DNA of 64,000 nucleotides from Polynucleobacter sp. UK-FUSCHL-C3 (GCF_040409815.1 NZ_CP099959.1:1550001-1614000), one strand, 5' to 3'. Counted from the first letter of the stretch, positions 16,827-27,513 are shown. Numbers and translations: made by a program. Notes: generated by a model from the sequence alone, not told the origin.

Positions 16827-19454
16827 CTAGACTCGCTCGGCTACCCAAGCATCGACCCCAGCTAGGGCCTTGGCAAGACCAGAAGGATCTGTTCCTCCAG
16901 CCATGGCCATCTCAGGCTTGCCGCCACCTTTGCCGCCTACCTGTTGAGCAACAAAGTTCACCAAATCACCTGCTTTAATCCGATTACTTACATCACTGGT
17001 GACCCCAGCAATTAAGCTTACCTTACCATCTTGCACAGATGCCAAAACGATTACAGCAGACTTCAGTTTTGTTTTTAAAGTATCCATAGTCTCGCGTAAT
17101 ACTTTGGCGTCTGCTGTATCTAACTGAGCGGCTAATACTTTGAGCCCACCATGATCGCTCGCTTTACTTAATAGATCATCACCTTGACTAGCGGCTAGCT
17201 TAGAGCTCACGCGCTCCAGTTCACGTTCCAATTGTCGGATATTGTCTTGCAACTGTGTCACACGGGGTGCTAGCTCATGAGGAGCCGCTTTCAGAATCTG
17301 CGTGGCTTCATTGATGCGGGACTCTAAGGTTTGCAGAAAATCCAGGACGTTCGAACCAGTGACCGCCTCAAGCCGTCTAATGCCGGCTGCAACGCCGCTT
17401 TCTGAAACAATTTTAAAGCTACCAATATCACCCGTACGCTGGACGTGTGTGCCACCGCATAACTCTTTAGAAGAGCCAATTTCTAATACTCGAACTCGTT
17501 CACCATACTTCTCACCAAATAGCATCATCGCACCTGTTTTTTGTGCATCCTCGATGGCCATCACAGTCGCTGAACTAGCGGTATTTGCCAAAATCTCTTG
17601 ATTAACGATTTGCTCGATCCGATTTATTTCTGCCTTCGAGAGTGGCGCAGTATGTGTGAAATCAAAACGAGTTTTGTCAGCATCGACGAGGGAACCCTTC
17701 TGTTGCACATGATCACCCAAGACCTCGCGCAAGGCTTTATGCAAGAGATGGGTTGCGCTGTGGTTACGTACCGTTTTTACGCGGATGCTGCCATCGACTC
17801 GGGCCTGAACAATATCGCCGACCTTTAATTCACCTTCTTGTAACTCGCCCTGGTGACCAAATACATCGGCCTGAATCTTAAAGGTATCGGCTACGATAAA
17901 TTGCGCTCGATCGCTTCGTAACTCACCCTGATCGCCAACTTGCCCACCGGATTCTGCATAGAAAGGGGTTTGATTAATGACTACGACTGCACTCTCGCCA
18001 GGTTTAATATGATCTACAGGACTGCCATCTCGATAGAGCGCAGTGACCCGTGCATCTTGCACCTGCAAACTGTCATAGCCATGAAACTGAGTAGCTTCTC
18101 CATGGTACTCAAGGCCTTGGGCCATCTTGAACTTACCCGCGGCTCGAGCTTGATCGCGTTGCTTTTGCATCGCGATCTCAAAACCATTCGAGTCAACACT
18201 GACTGAGCGCTCCCGACAAACATCTGCGGTTAAATCCAATGGAAATCCAAAGGTGTCATGCAAACGAAATGCAGTATCGCCATCCAAGACCTTAGCGCCC
18301 TTTGCTAGTGCGCCTTCTAAGATCTCCATCCCATTAGAGATTGTTTGGAAGAAGCGCTCTTCCTCTTGCTTGAGAACATCCATCACCTTAGTTTGTGCTT
18401 GACGCAATTCAGGGTAAGCATCACCCATTTCGGCGACTAATGCGGGTACAAGCTTATGGAAGAAAGGTTGACGAGCGCCTAATTTATAACCGTGGCGTAT
18501 CGCGCGTCGTGCAATACGGCGAAGCACATAACCCCTACCCGCATTTCCGGGAATCACACCGTCAACCACAACAAAACTGCAAGCCCGAATATGATCTGCA
18601 ATCACTTTGAGCGAAGGGCTATCAGGGTCACAGTTTTTTGCCCCCGCATCATCGACTGCCTGCTTGGCTGCTTGCAAGAGATGAATAAAGAGATCAATCT
18701 CATAATTAGAGTGAACATGCTGCAAGACCGCAGCAATTCGCTCAAGACCCATACCCGTATCTACGCTGGGTTTTGGTAAAAGATGCATTTCACCCGCTTC
18801 ATCACGATTAAATTGCATGAAGACGTTATTCCAAACCTCAATGAAACGATCTCCATCCTCATCAGGGCTTCCTGGAGGTCCTCCAGGGATCTCGGCGCCA
18901 TGGTCATAGAAAATTTCGGTACAAGGACCACAGGGGCCTGTATCGCCCATCATCCAAAAGTTATCCGATGCATAACGCGAGCCTTTGTTATCCCCAATTC
19001 GCACAATTCGTTCTTTGGGAACTCCGATTTGCTTGAACCAAATGTCGTACGCTTCATCATCCTCGGCGTAGACCGTTACCCACAATTTATCTTTTGGGAG
19101 TTTAAAAACTTCGGTTAATAACTCCCAAGCATATTGAATCGCATCTTGCTTGAAATAATCTCCGAACGAAAAATTGCCCAGCATCTCAAAAAAGGTATGG
19201 TGCCTAGCGGTATAACCAACATTGTCTAGATCATTGTGCTTACCGCCGGCGCGGATGCATTTTTGGGAGCTCGTGGCTCGCTGATAAGGGCGCTTGTCAA
19301 AGCCAAGAAAGACATCCTTGAATTGGTTCATGCCGGCATTGGTAAACAAAAGGGTGGGGTCATCCCCGGGAACAACGGGGCTGGATGCCACGATTTGGTG
19401 ACCCTTGGAGGCGAAATAATCGAGGTAGGCTTGGCGTATATCAGAGACTTTCAT
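16827..19454 (-). CDS. alaS: Alanine-tRNA ligase
   Basis: Class II alanyl-tRNA synthetase, 875 aa, full length. The catalytic core starts at the N-terminus ([13 protein letters not shown], then [14 protein letters not shown]). The editing domain carries HSATHLLH near residue 563 and CGGTHV near 664, the zinc-binding residues that clear mischarged Ser/Gly. The C-Ala domain ends with [15 protein letters not shown]. On the minus strand GATAAT ends seven bases before the ATG, with TTGCCC 17 bases further up and no Shine-Dalgarno, so the mRNA is probably leaderless. tusA lies 39 bases downstream. Confidence 0.98.
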   Translation of the reverse strand: MKVSDIRQAYLDYFASKGHQIVASSPVVPGDDPTLLFTNAGMNQFKDVFLGFDKRPYQRATSSQKCIRAGGKHNDLDNVGYTARHHTFFEMLGNFSFGDYFKQDAIQYAWELLTEVFKLPKDKLWVTVYAEDDEAYDIWFKQIGVPKERIVRIGDNKGSRYASDNFWMMGDTGPCGPCTEIFYDHGAEIPGGPPGSPDEDGDRFIEVWNNVFMQFNRDEAGEMHLLPKPSVDTGMGLERIAAVLQHVHSNYEIDLFIHLLQAAKQAVDDAGAKNCDPDSPSLKVIADHIRACSFVVVDGVIPGNAGRGYVLRRIARRAIRHGYKLGARQPFFHKLVPALVAEMGDAYPELRQAQTKVMDVLKQEEERFFQTISNGMEILEGALAKGAKVLDGDTAFRLHDTFGFPLDLTADVCRERSVSVDSNGFEIAMQKQRDQARAAGKFKMAQGLEYHGEATQFHGYDSLQVQDARVTALYRDGSPVDHIKPGESAVVVINQTPFYAESGGQVGDQGELRSDRAQFIVADTFKIQADVFGHQGELQEGELKVGDIVQARVDGSIRVKTVRNHSATHLLHKALREVLGDHVQQKGSLVDADKTRFDFTHTAPLSKAEINRIEQIVNQEILANTASSATVMAIEDAQKTGAMMLFGEKYGERVRVLEIGSSKELCGGTHVQRTGDIGSFKIVSESGVAAGIRRLEAVTGSNVLDFLQTLESRINEATQILKAAPHELAPRVTQLQDNIRQLERELERVSSKLAASQGDDLLSKASDHGGLKVLAAQLDTADAKVLRETMDTLKTKLKSAVIVLASVQDGKVSLIAGVTSDVSNRIKAGDLVNFVAQQVGGKGGGKPEMAMAGGTDPSGLAKALAGVDAWVAERV

Positions 19455-19461
19455 CCCAATA

Positions 19462-19490
19462 ATTATCGCATTGGCACAGAATTAGGGCAA
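19462..19490 (-). promoter_or_regulatory. Candidate leaderless promoter of alaS
   Basis: On the minus strand TTGCCC (19485-19490), a 17-base spacer, GATAAT (19462-19467), then seven bases to the alaS ATG. Spacing is canonical and predicts transcription starting at or next to the ATG. Confidence 0.6.
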
Positions 19491-19532
19491 ACCCTTAAGC
19501 TTGCCTCGGATCATTCCCTTACAATCACAAAT

Positions 19533-19574
19533 CGACTAAAAACAGTTACTACATATAGTCGTGCCTAATTGGCA
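19533..19574 (+). promoter_or_regulatory. Inverted repeats upstream of tctB
   Basis: Two short inverted repeats precede tctB: CGACTA/TAGTCG (19533-19538 and 19556-19561) and TGCC-taatt-GGCA (19562-19574). They could be an operator or leader structure for the transporter genes; no regulator gene is adjacent and no factor can be named. Confidence 0.3.
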
Positions 19575-19592
19575 AAAATAAGGAGCTAGATT

Positions 19593-20051
19593 TTGAACAT
19601 CCGCAATAAGAAAGATTTCGGTGCCGGGATCATGTACATGGCCTTTGGCCTTTTCTTTGCTCTCAATGCTCTGAACTACAAAATGGGTACGGCTGCAAAA
19701 ATGGGGCCTGGCTACTTTCCTTTTTGGCTTGGCGCCATTCTCACTGCCTTGGGTTTTTACATTCTTATTAAATCCATGTCCTCTAAAAATACTGAGGAGT
19801 CGATTGGAAAGTGGGATTGGCGGATTATGATCTGGATTTCTGGATCAGTTGCCTTGTACGGCATTTTATTGCCAACCCTTGGGTTTTTATTGTCGGTCAT
19901 CATCTTAGTCTTCATATCCGCAAGCGCAAGTCATGAGTTCAGCTGGAAGGGGACTGCCTTGAATGCCCTATTTTTAGTGACCTTCACCTACCTTGCATTT
20001 GTTCAGGGTTTGAATCTGCAATTTCCATTATTTCCAACGTTTCTCAATTAA
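19593..20051 (+). CDS. tctB: Tripartite tricarboxylate transporter small membrane subunit TctB
   Basis: TctB-family protein, 152 aa, with about four hydrophobic segments; the small membrane subunit of a tripartite tricarboxylate transporter. The start is TTG at 19593, supported by AAGGAG seven bases upstream; the next ATG lies about 40 bases inside. MGPGYFPFWLGAILTALG is the typical TctB N-terminal motif. tctA follows after 20 bases. The extracytoplasmic binding protein TctC, normally next to these genes, is absent here. Confidence 0.88.
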   Translation: MNIRNKKDFGAGIMYMAFGLFFALNALNYKMGTAAKMGPGYFPFWLGAILTALGFYILIKSMSSKNTEESIGKWDWRIMIWISGSVALYGILLPTLGFLLSVIILVFISASASHEFSWKGTALNALFLVTFTYLAFVQGLNLQFPLFPTFLN

Positions 20052-20071
20052 CCCGCAGAACGGATCATCAA

Positions 20072-21577
20072 ATGGAATTACTAAATAATCTTTCTCTGGG
20101 TTTTGAAACCGCTTTCACCCTACAAAACCTGATGTACTGTTTTATCGGTTGCGTATTAGGCACATTAATCGGTGTCCTACCTGGTCTTGGTCCCATTGCA
20201 ACAATTGCCATGCTTTTGCCGGCAACCTACGCACTGCCCCCGATCGCTGCTCTGATTATGTTGGCAGGTATTTACTATGGCTCCCAATACGGAGGCTCAA
20301 CTACCGCAATCTTACTTAATATTCCTGGAGAGACCTCATCGGTTGTAACTGCAATTGATGGTTATCAGATGGCTAAACGGGGACGTGGTGGCGTTGCCCT
20401 CTTTACCGCTGGTATGGGGTCATTCTTTGCGGGTTGCGTTGCCACATTGATCTTGGCTGGCTTTGCAGCTCCTCTCGCAGAGGTTGCATTTAAGTTTGGT
20501 CCTGCAGAATATTTTTCCTTGATGGTATTGGGTCTGATTGGTGCGGTTGTACTGGCATCAGGCTCCCTCATCAAAGCGATTGGAATGATTTTGCTTGGCC
20601 TGCTACTTGGTCTTGTTGGTACCGATGTGAACTCGGGTGTTGCTAGGTACTCCTTTGACATACCTCAGCTAACCGACGGAATTGGTTTCGTGTCAGTGGC
20701 CATGGGTGTATTTGGCTTTGCTGAGATCATGCTCAACCTTGAGAAAAAGGGAACTGGAGAGTCCTTCCTCAATAAAGTAACTACGCTTATTCCAACTTGG
20801 GTAGATGTGAAACGAATGATCCCCTCTATTTTGCGAGGTACTACCATTGGATCGATCCTTGGAATTTTGCCTGGCGGTGGCGCGGCCCTGGCAGCGTTTG
20901 GCGCCTACACGGTTGAGAAAAAATCCTCCAAGCACTCGGAGGAGTTCGGCAAGGGGGCAATTGAGGGTGTTGCCGGTCCAGAAAGCGCTAATAATGCAGC
21001 AGCTCAAACCTCATTTATTCCATTGCTGACCCTCGGCATTCCGCCAAATGCAGTGATGGCTTTGATGGTGGGTGCAATGACCATTCATAACATTCAGCCA
21101 GGTCCGCAAGTAATGACCAGCAATCCTGCTTTGTTCTGGGGCCTGATTGCCTCAATGTGGATTGGCAACATCATGCTCATCCTCTTGAATTTGCCTTTAA
21201 TTGGTATTTGGGTGAAGTTACTGAAGATTCCGTATCGCTTACTTTATCCAGCAATTTTGGTGTTCTGTTGTATTGGCGTCTATACCGTTAACAACTCCAT
21301 CTTCGATGTCTTTATCACTGCTGGGTTTGGTGTAATTGGTTATATGTTCTTCAAGTTTGGTTGCGAGCCGGCACCCCTCTTGTTAGGATTTGTATTGGGT
21401 CCAATGATGGAAGAAAACTTCCGTCGTGCTCTACTCTTATCCAGGGGCGATTTCACAACCTTCCTCACGCGCCCACTGTCTTTGGGTCTGCTGCTAGCAG
21501 CAGCCTTTTTAGTGGTAATTGTGGCTCTACCAGCCATCAAGAAAAGTCGACAAGAGGTATTTACTGAAGAGCTGTAA
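20072..21577 (+). CDS. tctA: Tripartite tricarboxylate transporter large membrane subunit TctA
   Basis: TctA-family permease, 501 aa, with about eleven or twelve hydrophobic segments, forming the main channel for citrate or other di/tricarboxylates driven by an ion gradient. Family motifs [17 protein letters not shown] (33-49) and [16 protein letters not shown] (near 264) are clear, as is [20 protein letters not shown]. It ends just before a strong terminator. Substrate cannot be predicted, since the binding protein that decides specificity is not encoded in this window. Confidence 0.93.
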   Translation: MELLNNLSLGFETAFTLQNLMYCFIGCVLGTLIGVLPGLGPIATIAMLLPATYALPPIAALIMLAGIYYGSQYGGSTTAILLNIPGETSSVVTAIDGYQMAKRGRGGVALFTAGMGSFFAGCVATLILAGFAAPLAEVAFKFGPAEYFSLMVLGLIGAVVLASGSLIKAIGMILLGLLLGLVGTDVNSGVARYSFDIPQLTDGIGFVSVAMGVFGFAEIMLNLEKKGTGESFLNKVTTLIPTWVDVKRMIPSILRGTTIGSILGILPGGGAALAAFGAYTVEKKSSKHSEEFGKGAIEGVAGPESANNAAAQTSFIPLLTLGIPPNAVMALMVGAMTIHNIQPGPQVMTSNPALFWGLIASMWIGNIMLILLNLPLIGIWVKLLKIPYRLLYPAILVFCCIGVYTVNNSIFDVFITAGFGVIGYMFFKFGCEPAPLLLGFVLGPMMEENFRRALLLSRGDFTTFLTRPLSLGLLLAAAFLVVIVALPAIKKSRQEVFTEEL

Positions 21578-21598
21578 TTGGCAATATCTACCGCTTTG

Positions 21599-21631
21599 AA
21601 TAATGCCCGCTACTAGCGGGCATTATTGTTT
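21599..21631 (+). terminator. Intrinsic terminator after tctA
   Basis: Perfect 13-base inverted repeat AATAATGCCCGCT / AGCGGGCATTATT around a three-base loop, followed by TGTTT, 21 bases after the tctA stop. Confidence 0.85.
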
Positions 21632-21683
21632 AAGGCAAGGCTTCGGTTTGGGTAGCACTTAGGTCATTACAGCCAGTCTTATC

Positions 21684-21689
21684 TACAAT
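21684..21689 (+). promoter_or_regulatory. Candidate leaderless -10 element of glnS
   Basis: TACAAT ends exactly six bases before the glnS ATG, the spacing that puts +1 on the A of the ATG. No Shine-Dalgarno sequence is present. The -35 region is weak. Confidence 0.5.
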
Positions 21690-21695
21690 AGCAAG

Positions 21696-23477
21696 ATGTC
21701 TTCTGATAATGCCAAATCGACCGGATCCAATCAGCCTTCTGAGCTATCTAATTTTCTACGCCAGATCATTGACCATGATTTAGCTAAGGGAACATATCTC
21801 AGCCGAGTGGATCAGGCCGGTAAGCCTTTGCCTGCTGTCATCACGCGCTTCCCTCCTGAGCCCAATGGTTATTTACACATTGGCCATGCCAAAAGCATTT
21901 GTCTGAACTACGGTTTGGCAAGGGATTACAACACCCTTGCTTCAGGTGGACGGTGCCATATGCGTCTTGACGATACGAATCCCACCAAAGAGGATGTTGA
22001 GTATGTTGATAGCATTTTGGATGCTGTCCGCTGGCTGGGCTTTGACTGGAATCATGGGGGTCAAGAGCATTTGTATTACGCCAGTGATTATTTTGAGAAC
22101 TTATATAAGTTTGCAGAGATATTGATTGAGCATGGTAAGGCATATGTTGATAGTCAAAGTGCGGATGAGATTCATATGAATCGTGGAAACTTTGCTACCC
22201 CTGGTAAAAATAGCCCGTATCGAGATCGCCCGCCCTCAGAAAATCTAGCCCTCTTCCAAAAAATGCGTGCTGGAGAGTTTGTGGATGGCAGTCATGTATT
22301 GCGTCTCAAAATCGATATGACGCATCCGAATATTGTGATGCGTGATCCTGTGATCTACCGTATTCGCCATGCCCATCATCATCGCACTGGGGATCAATGG
22401 TGTATTTATCCTTTGTATGATTTCACCCACTGCATCTCCGATGCTCTTGAGAACGTCTCGCACTCTATCTGCACTCTAGAGTTTGAAAACAATCGCCCTC
22501 TCTATGATTGGGTCTTAAACGCCTTGAAAGAAGCTGGGGTATTTAAGGGTCCGCTTCCCCGTCAATACGAATTTGCCCGTCTTAATCTGACCTACACGAT
22601 TACCAGTAAGCGCAAGCTATTGCAGCTTGTTGAAGAAAAACGGGTGGATGGTTGGGATGATCCTCGCATGCCAACCATTGTTGGGATTCGGCGTCGTGGC
22701 TATACCCCAGAGAGTATTCGCTTATTTTGTGAACGCATTGGCGTCTCTAAAGCCGATAGCTGGATTGATATGAGCGTCCTGGAACAAGCCCTGCGGGATG
22801 ATTTGGATGTACGTGCGCCACGCGCAACTGCGGTACTCAAGCCGCTCAAACTAATCATCCAGAACTATCCTGAGGATCAGAAAGAATTGTGCTCTGCTCC
22901 TCGCCATCCGCACCATCCAGAATTAGGTAAACGGGAGTTTCATTTTGGTCGAGAGCTTTGGATTGAGGCTGATGACTTCCAAACTAATCCTGCAAAGGGA
23001 TTCTTTCGTTTATTCCCACCCAAAGATGGTATTGCAGGTGGGCGACTTCGCCTAAGACACGGCTTTGTGATTGAGTGTATCGGTATGAAACTAGACACCA
23101 ACAATCAAGTCGTCGAGGTTTATGCCAATTACTTCCCCGATAGCAAAAGTGGCACGCCGGATTCTAATAACTATAAGGTAAAGGGCAACATTCATTGGAT
23201 ACGCACAGATGAAGCGGTGCCAGCAGAAGTTCGCCTCTACGATCATCTGTTTACAGATGCGCACCCTGATAGTGGCGATAAAAACTTTTTAGACTTTATC
23301 AATCCTCAATCAAAGGATGTTATTCAAGCTTATCTAGAGCCCTGCATGAGCACGTGCAAAGCAGATGAACAGTTTCAGTTTGAGCGGCATGGCTATTTTG
23401 TTGCTGATCGAATAGATAGCCGACCTGGTCAGCTTGTTTTTAATCGCAGCGTTGGGCTAAAAGATAGCTGGAAATAA
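21696..23477 (+). CDS. glnS: Glutamine-tRNA ligase
   Basis: Class I glutaminyl-tRNA synthetase, 593 aa. HIGH is at residues 61-64 in PNGYLHIGHAKS and the second catalytic signature appears as TSKRKL near residue 303 (MSKRKL in the E. coli enzyme). DDPRMPTIVGIRRRGY is also diagnostic. The C-terminal anticodon-binding beta-barrels are complete. A TACAAT ends six bases before the ATG without any ribosome site, which suggests a leaderless mRNA. It converges on an SDR gene with only three bases between stops. Presence of glnS means Gln-tRNA is charged directly. Confidence 0.98.
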   Translation: MSSDNAKSTGSNQPSELSNFLRQIIDHDLAKGTYLSRVDQAGKPLPAVITRFPPEPNGYLHIGHAKSICLNYGLARDYNTLASGGRCHMRLDDTNPTKEDVEYVDSILDAVRWLGFDWNHGGQEHLYYASDYFENLYKFAEILIEHGKAYVDSQSADEIHMNRGNFATPGKNSPYRDRPPSENLALFQKMRAGEFVDGSHVLRLKIDMTHPNIVMRDPVIYRIRHAHHHRTGDQWCIYPLYDFTHCISDALENVSHSICTLEFENNRPLYDWVLNALKEAGVFKGPLPRQYEFARLNLTYTITSKRKLLQLVEEKRVDGWDDPRMPTIVGIRRRGYTPESIRLFCERIGVSKADSWIDMSVLEQALRDDLDVRAPRATAVLKPLKLIIQNYPEDQKELCSAPRHPHHPELGKREFHFGRELWIEADDFQTNPAKGFFRLFPPKDGIAGGRLRLRHGFVIECIGMKLDTNNQVVEVYANYFPDSKSGTPDSNNYKVKGNIHWIRTDEAVPAEVRLYDHLFTDAHPDSGDKNFLDFINPQSKDVIQAYLEPCMSTCKADEQFQFERHGYFVADRIDSRPGQLVFNRSVGLKDSWK

Positions 23478-23480
23478 TTA

Positions 23481-24416
23481 CTATCTTTTAAGAGTCTTTA
23501 GGTAGTCAGCTACTGTCGGGTAGAGTAATTTACGTTTTAACTCTGGCAGTCGTTTATTTCGAACGCGCCGTGATTCAGACATAAAGGACCAAAGCATAGG
23601 ACTTACTGCAGTCCTGACTTCTTCTCGAGATAAGCGTTGTGGTTTCGGCAAATTCAGTGCCATAGCTACTGCATCAAAATAGTCTCCCATCTTTTGCTCG
23701 CTACCGTCACATGCATTTACAATCCGTTGAGGTTTTCCAATAAAGAGAGCTCCAAGAATGAGTCTTGCTAAATCATCTGCATGAATGTGGTTGGAATACG
23801 CATCCTCTTCAGATGTAAGAGCGGGTGTTTTTGCATTTAATCGCTCAATCGGCAAGCGATTGGGGCCATAAATCCCAGGCACCCTCAAAATGCTGAGATT
23901 GACACCCTGATGAATTGCCCAATGTCGCAAAACAGATTCCGCATCCATACGCCGCTTGGCACGCTGGCTGGTTGCCAAAGGAGGGCTGCTCTCATCCACA
24001 TAATCACCATGACGATTGCCATACACCCCTGTAGTGCTGACGTAGACAAAGCGTCTGACAGATCCCGCCCCCTGAGATAAAATTTGAATTAGGTTGCGAG
24101 TACGTAAATCGTGTTCACCTTCATTTTGAGGTGGCGCCAAATGAATCACATTCGATGCTAAGCGGGCAATTCGCCATAAAGTCTCAGGATGATCAAGGTC
24201 GCCCCCGATGGGTGTGATTCCCTGCTGTCGCAGCTCTGCAAAACGCTCTGGGCTTGAGCTGAGGGCAAAGATTTTTGGTTTGGCATACGTCTTACCTAGA
24301 TGGGCATTCGGGCCTGATAGTAGTTGCGTAACAACGCGCTGCCCAATATCCCCGCACCCAATGATGAGGATTCTAGGACGACGAAATGCGGAACAGATAG
24401 AGGTCATATCTAACAT
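23481..24416 (-). CDS. SDR-family NAD(P)-dependent epimerase/dehydratase-like protein
   Basis: Extended short-chain dehydrogenase-like protein, 311 aa, similar in form to YeeZ. The nucleotide-binding motif GCGDIG is at 20-25, and VSTTGVYGNRHGDYVDESS carries the Ser/Thr-Tyr active region, although the usual YxxxK lysine is not obvious. Reaction unknown. ATG 24416 was chosen; a second ATG at 24407 is possible. TAAAAC on the minus strand ends six bases before the ATG. The divergent reductase gene starts only about 27 bases away. Confidence 0.75.
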   Translation of the reverse strand: MLDMTSICSAFRRPRILIIGCGDIGQRVVTQLLSGPNAHLGKTYAKPKIFALSSSPERFAELRQQGITPIGGDLDHPETLWRIARLASNVIHLAPPQNEGEHDLRTRNLIQILSQGAGSVRRFVYVSTTGVYGNRHGDYVDESSPPLATSQRAKRRMDAESVLRHWAIHQGVNLSILRVPGIYGPNRLPIERLNAKTPALTSEEDAYSNHIHADDLARLILGALFIGKPQRIVNACDGSEQKMGDYFDAVAMALNLPKPQRLSREEVRTAVSPMLWSFMSESRRVRNKRLPELKRKLLYPTVADYLKTLKR

Positions 24417-24443
24417 CGTAATGTTTTATTAGGAGAAGTGGAA

Positions 24444-25490
24444 TTGTCCTACCAAGTTGAGCTAAAAACGAGTGGTAAAACATTTTCGGTGGAAGCCGAT
24501 GAAACCGTTCTAGAAGCAGCTCTTCGCCAAAGCATCAACCTTCCCTATGGTTGTAAAAATGGAGCTTGCGGCTCTTGTAAAGGAAGGCTCCTTACAGGAA
24601 AAATTACCCATGGGGACCATAGTCAGAGCGCTCTGAGTCCTGCCGATGAAACTGCGGGCGCCACTCTTTTATGCTGTGCCCACCCTCAGACTGACCTGCT
24701 GATTGAAGTTCGGGAAGTTCAGGGTGGAGGGGATATTCCCGTTCGTAAGGTCCCCTGTCGTATTAACACTATTAAGTTTGCCAGCGATGATGTTGCCATT
24801 TTGCAATTGCAACTTCCCGCTAGTGAGCGCTTTCAATTTCTGGCGGGACAATATTTAGAGTTTTTGCTCAAAGACAATAAACGTCGTGCTTACTCGATTG
24901 CGAGCGCACCCCATGAGGAGGGGCCACTCGAATTGCATATTCGTCATCTGCCTGGTGGTTTATTTACTGATCCCCTATTTGGACAGACAGCGGATGGCAA
25001 ACAAATTAAAGAAAAGGATATTTTGCGCTTTGAGGGTCCTCTTGGTAGCTTCTTCTTGCGTGAAGACTCTAAAAAGCCAATTATCTTTTTAGCATCCGGC
25101 ACAGGATTTGCGCCCATTAAAGCGATGCTGACATCCATCCAAAATAAGAAGATTGATCGGGAGATCCATTTTTACTGGGGTGGTAGGCGCCCAAAGGATT
25201 TATACATGGATTCTCTCTGCCAAGAATTTACCCACACTATCCCGGGCTTTCATTACACCCCCGTAATATCAGAGGCTCTTCCTGAAGACGCATGGCAGGG
25301 TCGCACTGGCTTTGTGCACCGTGCCGTCATGCATGATTTCTCAGATCTAAGCCCTTATCAAGTCTATGCTTGCGGGGCACCGATTGTAATTACCGCAGCC
25401 CGCACTGATTTTGTCAAAGAGTGCCGTCTGCCCGAAGAGGAGTTTTTTGCCGATTCCTTCACTAGTGAGGCGGATCTAGTAAGCGCCTAA
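24444..25490 (+). CDS. 2Fe-2S ferredoxin-NAD(P)H reductase (CDP-6-deoxy-delta-3,4-glucoseen reductase-like)
   Basis: Electron-transfer flavoprotein of 348 aa. The N-terminal plant-type [2Fe-2S] domain has Cys37, Cys42 and Cys45 (YGCKNGACGSCKG) and a fourth cysteine at 77 or 78. The FAD domain has RRAYSIASAP, and the NAD domain has FLASGTGFAPIKAM. Betaproteobacterial homologues are usually called CDP-6-deoxy-delta-3,4-glucoseen reductases, but a role in dideoxysugar synthesis is unlikely without partners; an oxygenase reductase role is also possible. Start: AGGAG at 24431-24435 is ideally spaced for TTG 24444, while GTG 24438 is in frame but too close. Confidence 0.8.
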   Translation: MSYQVELKTSGKTFSVEADETVLEAALRQSINLPYGCKNGACGSCKGRLLTGKITHGDHSQSALSPADETAGATLLCCAHPQTDLLIEVREVQGGGDIPVRKVPCRINTIKFASDDVAILQLQLPASERFQFLAGQYLEFLLKDNKRRAYSIASAPHEEGPLELHIRHLPGGLFTDPLFGQTADGKQIKEKDILRFEGPLGSFFLREDSKKPIIFLASGTGFAPIKAMLTSIQNKKIDREIHFYWGGRRPKDLYMDSLCQEFTHTIPGFHYTPVISEALPEDAWQGRTGFVHRAVMHDFSDLSPYQVYACGAPIVITAARTDFVKECRLPEEEFFADSFTSEADLVSA

Positions 25491-25534
25491 GTACGGGTTT
25501 ATAAGGCGAATGCCCCTTTTCCACCGATCTTTTG

Positions 25535-25540
25535 TATGAT
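25535..25540 (+). promoter_or_regulatory. Candidate leaderless -10 element of argD
   Basis: TATGAT ends six bases before the ATG at 25547, with no Shine-Dalgarno sequence in between or before it. The -35 is not convincing. Confidence 0.45.
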
Positions 25541-25546
25541 TGCAAT

Positions 25547-26746
25547 ATGAACAAACCAGCTGACCATCATCCTGTTGACGCCCATTCGGTGATGTACATC
25601 ACCAAACGTCCCGACATCGTCATGGTGGAAGGGAGTGGCTCGTGGCTTACCGACCAAAATGGCAAGCGCTATTTAGATTTCTTACAAGGTTGGGCGGTCA
25701 ATTGTTTGGGGCACTGCAATCCCGGGGTCGTGAACGCCTTGCATCAACAAGCCCAAAAACTAATTAATCCAAGCCCTGCGTTTTACAACGGGCCGATGAT
25801 TCGTTTATCGGATCTCTTAACCGCAAATAGCTGCTTTGATAAAGTTTTCTTCGCGAACAGTGGTGCCGAGGCTAATGAGGGTGCAATCAAGCTCGCCAGA
25901 AAGTGGGGGCAACTCCATAAAAATGGTGCCTACGAAATCATTACTTTTGACCATAGTTTCCATGGACGCACGTTGGCAACTATGAGCGCCTCGGGTAAGC
26001 CTGGCTGGGATACGATGTTTGCACCTCAAGTTCCAGGTTTTCCAAAAGCAAACCTAAACGATATAGAGTCAGTGAAGAAATGCATCACGGATAAGACTGT
26101 GGCGATCATGCTTGAGCCAGTTCAGGGTGAGGGTGGGGTCATCCCTTGCGATGATTCATTTATGCGCGAGCTTCGCCAACTGACACAAGAGAATAATCTA
26201 CTGCTGATCGTTGATGAGGTTCAAGCGGGCTTTGGCCGTACCGGCACCTTATTTGCGTATCAACATTTCGGCATTGAACCTGACATCATGACCTTAGGCA
26301 AAGGAATTGGTGGGGGCGTTCCCTTGGCGGCACTGCTGTGCACCGATGAGGTTGCCTGTTTTGTTCCAGGCGATCAAGGTGGAACTTATAACGGTAATGC
26401 CTTAATGACTGCGGTTGGTATTAGCGTAATCGATCAGCTATTGGCTCCCGGCTTTTTGCAATCGGTCATCACCAAAGGCGAATTACTCCAATCAGAATTA
26501 CTCAAACTCTCCTCTGAATTTGGTCTAAAGGGTGAGCGCGGTAAAGGTCTACTGCGTGCCTTAATGCTGGGCAAGGATATCGGTGGAAAGTTAGTTGATT
26601 TAGCTAGAGATCTTGAACCCGAGGGCTTGTTGATTAATTCCCCGCGCCCTGATCTGTTGCGATTTATGCCTGCCCTCACCGTTTCAAACGATGAAATTCG
26701 GCAAATGTGCGCCATCTTAAGAATGCTTCTTAAAAAAGTGGTTTAA
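25547..26746 (+). CDS. argD: Acetylornithine/aminotransferase class III (ArgD-like)
   Basis: PLP-dependent class III aminotransferase, 399 aa, best read as acetylornithine aminotransferase, which converts N-acetylglutamate semialdehyde to N-acetylornithine. The PLP lysine is in [12 protein letters not shown] near residue 250, the cofactor aspartate in [15 protein letters not shown], and [17 protein letters not shown] binds the phosphate. ATG 25547 is preferred over an in-frame TTG at 25532, which would put the -10-like TATGAT inside the gene. argG and argF are also in this window but far away. A related substrate (succinylornithine, GABA) cannot be excluded. Confidence 0.85.
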   Translation: MNKPADHHPVDAHSVMYITKRPDIVMVEGSGSWLTDQNGKRYLDFLQGWAVNCLGHCNPGVVNALHQQAQKLINPSPAFYNGPMIRLSDLLTANSCFDKVFFANSGAEANEGAIKLARKWGQLHKNGAYEIITFDHSFHGRTLATMSASGKPGWDTMFAPQVPGFPKANLNDIESVKKCITDKTVAIMLEPVQGEGGVIPCDDSFMRELRQLTQENNLLLIVDEVQAGFGRTGTLFAYQHFGIEPDIMTLGKGIGGGVPLAALLCTDEVACFVPGDQGGTYNGNALMTAVGISVIDQLLAPGFLQSVITKGELLQSELLKLSSEFGLKGERGKGLLRALMLGKDIGGKLVDLARDLEPEGLLINSPRPDLLRFMPALTVSNDEIRQMCAILRMLLKKVV

Positions 26747-26766
26747 GCGCCAATACCGCCACTCGA

Positions 26767-27513
26767 TTACTGTTGTAATTCTTCGCCCAAATAAGCTTTA
26801 CGCACCCGCTCATCATGAAGTAACTCTTGGGCGGGGCCTTGTATGGTGATCTCACCACTTTCCATCACGTAGGCTCGATTGGCCATTGATAAGGCTAGAC
26901 GTGCGTTTTGCTCAACTAGCAAAATGGTCATGCCCTCTTTAGAAAGATTCTGGATCACGCTAAAGATTGCCTCAACCATTAAGGGCGCCAGACCCATTGA
27001 GGGCTCATCCAGTAATAGCAATTTCGGTTTAGCCATCATGGCACGCGCAATCGCCAACATCTGTTGCTCACCGCCTGATAGGGTTCCGGCTAACTGATCC
27101 TTGCGCTCTCGCAAACGAGGAAAAAGACTTAAAACAGACTCAAGATCATTAGCAATGGTAAGGTCTTGATTGCCCTGACGTATATAGGCGCCCATTTGCA
27201 AGTTCTCCAGAATTGTCATGCGAGCAAAAACACCGCGTCCTTCTGGTACTAAGCCCACTCCAAGCTGAGCCAACTCATAAGCAGGTCGACCGCCAATAGA
27301 ATCTCCATCGAAATGAATGGAGCCGGCACTCGGCTTTAACAATCCTGAGATTACTTTCAGGGTCGAGGTTTTTCCAGCTCCATTGGCACCAATCAAGGTC
27401 ACCAGCTCGCCTCGATCGACGTAAAAATTAATTCCTTTAACAGCACCAATGCCGCCATACGCCAGCTTAAGATCACGCACCGCTAACAAGTGCTCACTGT
27501 GAGAGCCCATCAT
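26767..27513 (-). CDS. livF: Branched-chain amino acid ABC transporter ATP-binding protein LivF
   Basis: ATPase subunit, 248 aa, of a high-affinity branched-chain amino acid (or related) importer. Walker A GANGAGKT is at 42-49, the signature LSGGEQQMLAIARA near 143, and Walker B LLLLDEPSMGLAP follows. The start overlaps the livG stop (ATGATGG), so the two ATPases are coupled. Last gene of the leftward livKHMGF operon; convergent with argD, 20 bases apart, with no clear terminator between. Confidence 0.95.
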   Translation of the reverse strand: MMGSHSEHLLAVRDLKLAYGGIGAVKGINFYVDRGELVTLIGANGAGKTSTLKVISGLLKPSAGSIHFDGDSIGGRPAYELAQLGVGLVPEGRGVFARMTILENLQMGAYIRQGNQDLTIANDLESVLSLFPRLRERKDQLAGTLSGGEQQMLAIARAMMAKPKLLLLDEPSMGLAPLMVEAIFSVIQNLSKEGMTILLVEQNARLALSMANRAYVMESGEITIQGPAQELLHDERVRKAYLGEELQQ

